From Haliclystus octoradiatus (lineage: Eukaryota; Cnidaria; Staurozoa; Stauromedusae; Haliclystidae): a stretch of 64,000 nt of DNA. Below the pieces are notes generated by a model. The model saw only the letters and a list, made by a program, of their open reading frames with translations, ran no database searches and was not told the DNA's origin. How positions within the stretch are numbered: the first letter of the stretch is position 1; the number at the start of each line of letters is the position of its first letter. The stretch covers positions 30,960,107 through 31,024,106 of the forward strand of contig OU744448.1 of NCBI GenBank assembly GCA_916610825.1. Direction: 5' to 3'. Of this stretch, positions 13,701-22,700 are shown piece after piece. The position numbers and the translations under genes were made by a program.

Positions 13701-16700
13701 TTTGGTCGGCTACGCAGACTTTACACTTTCCTTCAGAAACGTTTTAGTCTGGACGCAGGCTCTGTCGATGTTCGATTAACCAATAGGCATCAAGAAAACG
13801 TTCGAAAAAACTTGCCATTAATAATAAGGAACATTGTCAAACAAAAACATGGTGTCAAGCAGGGAAATTCTGTTATAGCATGTAGTAGAGCTCAGACAAA
13901 CCAAACTACAAATAATAGCAATGTTGAGGTTTTAGAAACAACATTTCATTTAAAGTCACTGCCTTTGCAAGCATTACATTAGTATAGAGCCTCACATTTG
14001 GCCTTGTCGGTGCTTGATAGGTGGGCTGAGCCATGGTATGTAGTAGGCGATGAGGCCTCTCACTACCCCGGTCAGCAAGCCCTCGCAAAGCAGCAAGTGA
14101 TACTTCCTTGACTTCTAATTTGCGGTTGTTTTCATGTAGAATGCTTGGACGAGGTAATACCCTTTGGGCCTTTCCATCATCTGTAACTATGAATCCCCTT
14201 TGCATGGGTATCAGGAGGTCCCCCTATTTAGGTCTAGCTGTCCAGCAACTTATTCTAACCTCACATAAACATATTAGCTACATTTGAAATCACTGCCTCT
14301 GTGAGTTGGTCTCGTATTTGGCCTTGTTGGTGCTTGAGAGTTGGGATGAGCCATGGTATGCTCCAGTATGTAGTAGGCGATAAGGCCAGTCACTACCCCC
14401 AAAGGAATAATCGTCTCCAAAGTTCTCGATGAGGATTGAAAGAAGTTCTTTGTTTCAGATTAACCTTCACAGTAACTCTGTTCAGTATTACCTTGTATAA
14501 AAATGGTATAAAATAATCCTCCCATTCTTCGTCACATGCGGCCACATCTGAAGATTTCATTCTGATCTACAAGGAAAAGGATATGAATTTTATAACAGGT
14601 TTATTTCTAAAACTTAAATTCAAATATTGGTTTACTATTTAAATAGGATTGTAAAACATTGCCATAGCAGTCACTTATGGAAAAAGTTGACGACGTCATC
14701 AACAATGGGAGGATTTATAAACAGTTCATAGACATATTGATCAAAATTATATTTAACTAACTTGAATTTACCTAAATGGTAACAAAAACCGTTTATCGAC
14801 TTGTTATGAAGAATTTATCAAAAGCATGTGGAAACTGGGCAATTTCAGCCAGCTCATTCAACACTGGTACTATGTGTTGGGTTTCGCAGGATTTACAATT
14901 AGGAAATGCAATGAAACACCTGCGTAATATTTCATAATGAGTCCATGAACATTACTATGTTGAGCCTACTATTAAAAACAAAAATATTTATTATTACTAA
15001 CCACAAATTCTCCATGATGTTGATCAATCACCATTTTTAAGAAACATTTTTGAAAATGATCAATATAACATTCACTGTTTTCTTGTCTTGAATGGATTTG
15101 AGAAAATTGAGAGATATCGAAAAGATTATTTTCATATGAAGAAACAATATAAACCTACAAAGAAAGAAATAATTCAATTACATATTGATACACATTTATA
15201 AGATTTGAAGATGAACGTTTTTCAATATTAATATTCAATATATAATAATACAAGAGTGATTATTAAGCAAGCAAGGCAATCCTACATTGTTGTATCGATT
15301 TTGTTGGATGCAAACGTTGTTGTATGGGTGGGAAAATGATAATTCAAAATTTACAGCAAACTTCATACAACCCTTTAAACAGCCTATTACTTTAAAAAAA
15401 ATTTTTTTTTAAATTGAATGCTCTTTTTTAGTCGCTATTCTATAAAGCGTGCCATTAGGCAACTAATTTTTTAACATTGTTTTAGAAAACTGTAGTAGAA
15501 TGTGAGGATAGAAAAATAATGATGATGATGAGTCATAACTCTTAGTATTTTTGATTCAGAAGAATCGACAAATTCTATATCAAAGTGAGAAAAATTCTGA
15601 GAATTGCAAACAAAAAGTCTTCTAACTAAGGTGCATGCATGTATTATAGAGCGCAGTGTTCCAGACATCCACACGGTTACGCCCATTATCCACTTCCAAC
15701 TGCAATGGACTGTATGGAGTTTTGTTGCTTCAACAAAGTAGAAGAAAGTCAAGCGAACAAAGCTGGATGACTGGGCCTTTACATCGAGAGCAATGCCCCT
15801 GCGAAAAAAATCCATGAGTTCATGAGCAGTTCATGAATGTCATGAACAGTTTATGAACTTCATGAACATTTCATGCACAGTTCATGAACAATTTATGAAC
15901 TTCATGAATAGTTCATGGACATTTGTTTGTGGGTTCATGAACAGTTCATGAACAGCCACAAAGAGTTCATGAACTGGTTCATGAACAGAAAATTGCCCAA
16001 AAGTTCATGCACAGTTCATGAACCTTTGGGCAATTTCATGTTCATGAACTCATGAAATTTTATTCATGGGTGATATCAAATGCTGATACGGTATTAGTCT
16101 CTGACACAACAAAGTTTTAAAATATTTTGTGACAAGATTCAGATTTTTAACTCACATCTGATGATAGCCTGGAATCAATATTAACCACAACAAATGCATC
16201 ATCTTTTGTTTTCGATAAATTGATTACAAATCTGCAGATGAGATCCAAATTATGATATTGTTATTAAGAGAACCAGAATTTGAATTTCGTTAAATATGTT
16301 TTCTCAAAACAACCTTCTACAGCCATTCTAGGAGCATATTGCTTCTAATCTATAAATTCAAAGATCTTCTACATTCATCCAGCCTTGAATTACTCATTAA
16401 GATACCCCTGTGATGTTTTCATGAACGCCAAATTTGGCTTTAAATTTTCATAAACTGAGTTAATGAGCTGTCCAATGTTCATGAAGAAAGTTTATGAAAA
16501 TTGGGCCATTTAACGTTCATGGACTCAACCAATTTGTTTGCAGGGGTAGCGCTTTTGGATGGATACAGTGTCTCCTCATGTGAAAAACCGTTGAGGAGTT
16601 CATGAACAGTTTATGAGCTCCTGAACTGCTTTCGCAGGGTTCTTTACTTCAAAATTTCTTCCAAGAAACGTCCTTAAAAAGACACACACTTGAAACACTA

Positions 16701-19700
16701 ATTTAAAATTTAATTATCAAATGGAACTGGTTGGTAGGCTATTTTTATATTGAGTTGTATATCATTGCTCGGGACGATGATCAACAATACTAAATATTTT
16801 TGGATAAGATTTAGAAACAGAATGGATTAGTTTTACTAACATAACATACATGTATAGCCTTAGTGTAAGGCTTACTAGGGCCTCACTAGATTAGGGTTTT
16901 GGACAAATTAAAGCTTTGCGAGCAGGTCTTAGGTTAAATTCCTGGCAGGAGCACTATTGGTTAATGTCATCATCATCATGTTTATTTATTTAAAACCTTG
17001 AACTCAATTGAAGGTTCAAGCTGAACCAGGCAGCTACCCTACACGGTATGCTTTACAGAATAACGAGTAGAATGCTATATTATATAGCCTACTTAATAAG
17101 AACCATGTTACAGAAATTTATAAATAAATAAATAATATATAAAATATGTAGTCAAAAATCAGACCATCATGTTTGCTACTCAGGGTTTCACACCAAGGCG
17201 ATCATCAGGCAATCTATTCAATCGATTGGATAGATCTATTCAATCTATTCATTCAATCGATCGATTCAATCGAAGCGATCTATTCAATCGAATGGATTGA
17301 ATAGATTGCCTTGGCATGAAACTCTGAGTAGCAAACATGATTGTCTGATTTTTGACTACATATTTTATATATTATTTAAAGCTCTGCTGTAAAGCATTGA
17401 GCCCTATGTTCAATCAGTAAGACAACTTACAACACATTAAATAAATAAATAAATAAATTCTATTTCCTATATGTCTATGTATAAATTAATTGTATGATGA
17501 TGAATAAGTAAAAATAAATAAATAAAATCATATATAAAATAACCAAAAGTCATTTAAATACACTGCATTAAGAGAATGGATAAAAATGTTTACTTTAGTA
17601 AGAGTTAAAAAAAAAAAAGCTAGGCCTATACTACAGATGTGAACAAAAATTATTGTTCGCTACGTATTCTAAGAAAGTTGATCTGAAAAATGTATTTGGC
17701 ATTAAAGAACACAAATTTCCAATACTATTAGATTAACTGCAAAGCCACCACGATAAAAAAGCTATAATCTCATTAGTCCAGTTTGTGGGAAAATTATATA
17801 TCTATAAAAACCTAAAAGAAATGAGATACGAAACCTACCTGTCATCATCTTCCTCAAGTAAGACAACAGATGATTTATTTGTTATGTTATAATTCCATAA
17901 CTTGTTGCTACGATTATATTGATTTTGTGTTGTATAGATCAAATCATTACTGTTATCAAGCCATTCTGTATAATATTCAAATAAACACTTGTCATATTAC
18001 AGTAAGCCTATACTAGGAAATTGTGCGATTAGGAATAATTTTGTAAGTTTGTACTCAGGGTGTCACAAAGTGCGGGATCCAGGGATCCTGGTTCCCGGAA
18101 AGCCAGCATAAAATCAAAAGGTTTTCAATTGTTTTCTTTTGTGTTTTCGTATTTAGAATTATAATTTTTAGATTTCATGTCATTATAATGCTTCAAAGTA
18201 AGTCAAATTTGAGTAACATTTCTTGAGATTTACGAAGAATTATAAACTTAATTCTGAAGGTTTTCAATTCGCAGCGTGGTTCCTGGAAGACTAAAAACTT
18301 TGTGACACCCTGTTTGTACTTTTTGCTTTCACGCCTAAATCCTACCATGTGCATATAAAATGGCTCAGGTAACCTTAGGATACTATGCCGCCTACAGCCC
18401 CACAGCAATACGACACAAACTTTTGAAGTTGCCTGTTGAGATTATTACTAAGGGGGAAATCATGGATTGTAATGACTTTCTTCAAATTTAATTCGAACTA
18501 AGGCATCAGTGCTACCACGTCATTGTTATTCTACATGCAGTCAAACCTGTTATAGCGGTCACCTCTAATAGCGGCCACCTGTCTATAGTGGTCACTTTTC
18601 CAATGTCTAAAATGGTATCTTCTATTGAATCAAATCTGAATATAAAGGCCATCTGTATATAGTGGTCAACTGGTCTACCTCTCATAGCTTGCCGTTATAT
18701 ACAGGTTTCACTGTATAGAATTTGGAAATACAAATAGCATTTATAGGACAAAGCATAATATGAAATGAAGCATACATTATGTAGTCAACATGTGAGTAGA
18801 TAAATGCAATATTTCATACAAAAATGTAACAATTTTCCCCTGTGCAAACAGCTCATGCACCAATGAACCATCATAACCAGTTCTCATGAACCACTGTAAA
18901 AAGTTTGTGAAAGTTCATGAAAAATCCGGTAAAATTTAGCCATTTAACATTCACAAACTAGTTCATGATACTCATGAACGGTTCATGATGTTGATAAAAA
19001 AAGTAGTAAGTAAATGATGTTGGTGAACTTAACAAATTTATTCGAAGGAGCAGAGCTTGAAAATCTAAATCTTGATAATAAAAAAGACATAACAATCAAG
19101 ACTTACCCAACTGATTCACATTATCTATTGAATGTAGAAGGATTGAGTTATCATTTGATATTTTAAGTATGTAGAGTGTGTAGCGATTTTCTTGATTTCC
19201 AGAAATACAACATGCAACAAACTAAAAAGGTAGAATAATGAAATTTTTAAACAAAAAAAATCAGATACATAACGATTATCAAGACTTTCGGTGCAATATG
19301 GGTTAGCCTTTATATAAACATGAGTGCTGCATCATGACGCACAAGGAGGGCATAAGAAAATCGAGAGGCACCGCTGTAAGTGATTTTCTGAAGCCTTTTG
19401 ATTGCCTCACAGCAACCTGAGTGTTTATATACTTCATTTATAAAATAGAAATATCTTCGTATATCTTCCTATTAATAGATATCTAATAAAAATCGTTCCC
19501 AGTGCTTGTATTAGAAATGGCCTTAAATATACAGGGTTGATTCAATAGAAAATATTATTTTAGACATTGAAAGAGTGACCACTATAGACAGGTGGCTACT
19601 GCATAGACGTGACCGTTACAACAGGTTTGACTGTAGGTATTACCAATCTGATTTCTTACATTTTCACAAGAAGATATCTTTAATGGTCCAAGTTTGACAT

Positions 19701-22700
19701 CATTATTTGACGAGACAATATAATTAAGATCTACAACAACATGTTGAGTATGTTCATCTAAACAAAGTAACAAAACAAAATTCAATAGCATTGACATCAA
19801 TGAAGCATGGAAACATTTAAGGAAAACTTTCTCCAGGATAAGAGTAGAGTTACATAGTGATCCACATGGTAAACAAGTTCACTCACCCCTGTGAAAAACA
19901 GTCAAATTGTGAACAGAATCTGTTCATGAACCTCTGGACTATTTTTCGCAGGGGCATGGACTCAAAATGACATACTTTAACGTATAAATTAATAGTTCCT
20001 GAATTAAGGAACACTTAAAACTTAACCTGAATCAGCCCTGTTTATAAAGGTCACCTGCATAACAGTGGGCATTTTACGTACCACTCATAGAAAGCCGTTA
20101 TATATATATGCTAAAATATTTAATGTATCTTTATGTTATTGATGCATTTTTACGAATATAGAAGTATTGTTCTTTTACTTCTTTTACGGATAATTTAATC
20201 AATTAGTTAATTTAAACAATTAGCTTATTTATTGTATTTCATTGTAAAATTTGTATTACTCAGTTTGAAATGCTGTTGTTAACGATATAATATAAAAGTA
20301 GATACACCGGGCTATGTTTCTGAGATTCCTAAAAGTGTTATAAGAGACAGGATTGTACACCTTAGCTCAACTTGTGTGTTTTCTGAGTGGTGCTTGATTT
20401 TATTTGTGTCTTTCAACTTTAATAAACTTCTAAATAAACTTACAATATACAAGTTTCACTTTAGTATCTTCTATTGAACCATCCATGTATATAAAGGCCA
20501 CCTGCATATAGTGGTCAATGTATCTACCTCTCATTGCTGGCTGTTATATACATATTTCACCCTAGTATATTCTATTGAATCAAACCTGTATATAACGGTC
20601 ACCTGTCTATAATGGTCAATTTATCCACCTCTCATAGCTGGCTGTTATATACAAGTTTCACTTTAGTATCTTCTATTGAACCATCCATGTATATAAAGGC
20701 CACCTGCATATAGTGGTCAATTTATGTACCTCTCATAGCTGGCTGTTATATACAGGTTTCACTGTAGACATTCATAAACGTCAACATAATAATTTCCAAC
20801 TGTTCATCTCTATACTGTAGCCTTTCTATGGCTTCAGCGAATGCTTGCAAAAGGTAGTAGGCATAGCATTTCTCATGTTATGGAAGCACCTTTGAAGCAA
20901 TGATCCTTCAAACATTCTCCCTACCTGTCTTGCATTGGTTAATATACCGACGCATAATAATTGGATATCCAGACTGTGGATATTTGATAAAATATTCATG
21001 TTTTCCATAAACCTGCAATAAAAATTTGACAAAATAATAGTATCAAGCGAATGCTATTTATCGTCAACTTAATACAACATCATGGAGTGACTCTTCAAGT
21101 TGTTAAACTGTTAGGAGATTATCAATGAGCCTACAGTGCAATGTAGATAAGAGGGGATAAACGGAATTCCCACTTATGTGCAGCCTGTCTTTGAAACCAT
21201 ATTAATCATTTTGTAGTGATTTTTTCCTTGATAAAAATTTGCGATAAGTGCAAATTCGTTTGTATGCAATAAAACCGCACCAGATTATTACAAACGGCAA
21301 CGAATGATTCCTGTCTTTCAAGTGTTTTCACAGCCACGCAAGTACAATCATAATTTATCAGATTGCCTTTATAATTTCATAGCTTTGATTTTCATTATTT
21401 TCTGACATGATGGTTTGATCCCCTTTGAAAAAACAGTTCAGGAATTCATGAACAGTTCATGAACAGTTCATGAACATTAAATGGCCCTAATTTTCATGAA
21501 CTGTTCATGAACTCCTGAACTGTTTTTTGCAGGGGATTCCTTGTTGGTAGACAAACGTTTGTATTTTTTCGTAAAATGTGTTTATTTCTACCAATAAACA
21601 AGCATCTATGCTTGCGGGAATGACTATCAGGTATCATGCAGATAGGGTAACTTAATATGAAATATAGGCCCACTAAATTCTTATTATTAAATAATTATCG
21701 TCCTACCTCGTGAAGGTCTTCTTTGTATTTCGTGTTAATTTCACGAGAAATTTCTTGAATTGCATTCATAAAATATGTTTGTGTTGTTGCCATTATTTTG
21801 AAATACAAATTATGATACCTGGAAATTAAATATTAGATGCAAATGGGACCTGTGAACGGGAACTAACAAAAGCAGGGATTTTTGAGGTATCTTCTAGGAT
21901 CAACTGGGAAGCTAGAATAAATTCGAAAGAAAATTGATATTATTTGTAAATAATATAGGCAAAACGCAAGAAAAAATCTAGAAAATGTTTTTATACGATT
22001 TTGGAAGGAAGAGCCTTGGCCAAAAATTCTACCACTGTTGGCAAAATAAAAAGTTGATGAACAGCTCATGAACATTGAATGGCCCGAATTTTCGTGAACT
22101 GTTTATGAACTGTTCATGAACTCCTGATTTGTTTTTGCAGGATTATCAATTATTGCTGATGAAGTATAAACACAATACAAAAATCCTTTATAAAAGCAAT
22201 GACCTATCAAATTGTGAATCCTCAAAGAAAATTTGCTTAGGCTACAGATGTTATGAAATTGACATTCCTAGGTGCTAATTAATAGCAATTGCTGCTTAGA
22301 GGTAAACCTGGAATATGGCACATTTGAGGGTAGCAACTTACTTTTTTTCTGCTTTAATACAACTTTTAATCAGCTGGAAATGAAAATATCGTATTAGAAC
22401 TTGTCAAAAAAAAATTTGTATGTGTGCCAATTCAGCAACATTTGGCATGATCTGTCAACTCAACCCCTGTGAAAAACAGTTCAGGGCTTCATGAACAGTT
22501 TGTGAACGTTAAATGGCTCCAATTTTGATGAACTGTTCATTAACACTTGAACAGTTCATGAAAATTGGGGCAATTTATCATTAATAAACTGTTCATGAAT
22601 TGCTCATGAACTCCTGGAATGTTTTTCGCAGGGGAACTGTCTTTGCAATTGTCTGAGTCGGGTTTTGCTCGATTGTGAATATGCGAAGAAAGCGATAGCC

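Noticed and set aside
13906-14205. 99-codon minus-strand frame
   Set aside because: It crosses one copy of an unclassified direct repeat, and the second copy does not keep the frame.
20826-21032. 68-codon frame MENMNILS-type over a PREPL exon
   Set aside because: The real exon uses another frame (YGKHEYFIKYPQSGYPIIMR), which matches the family and the flanking exon phases.
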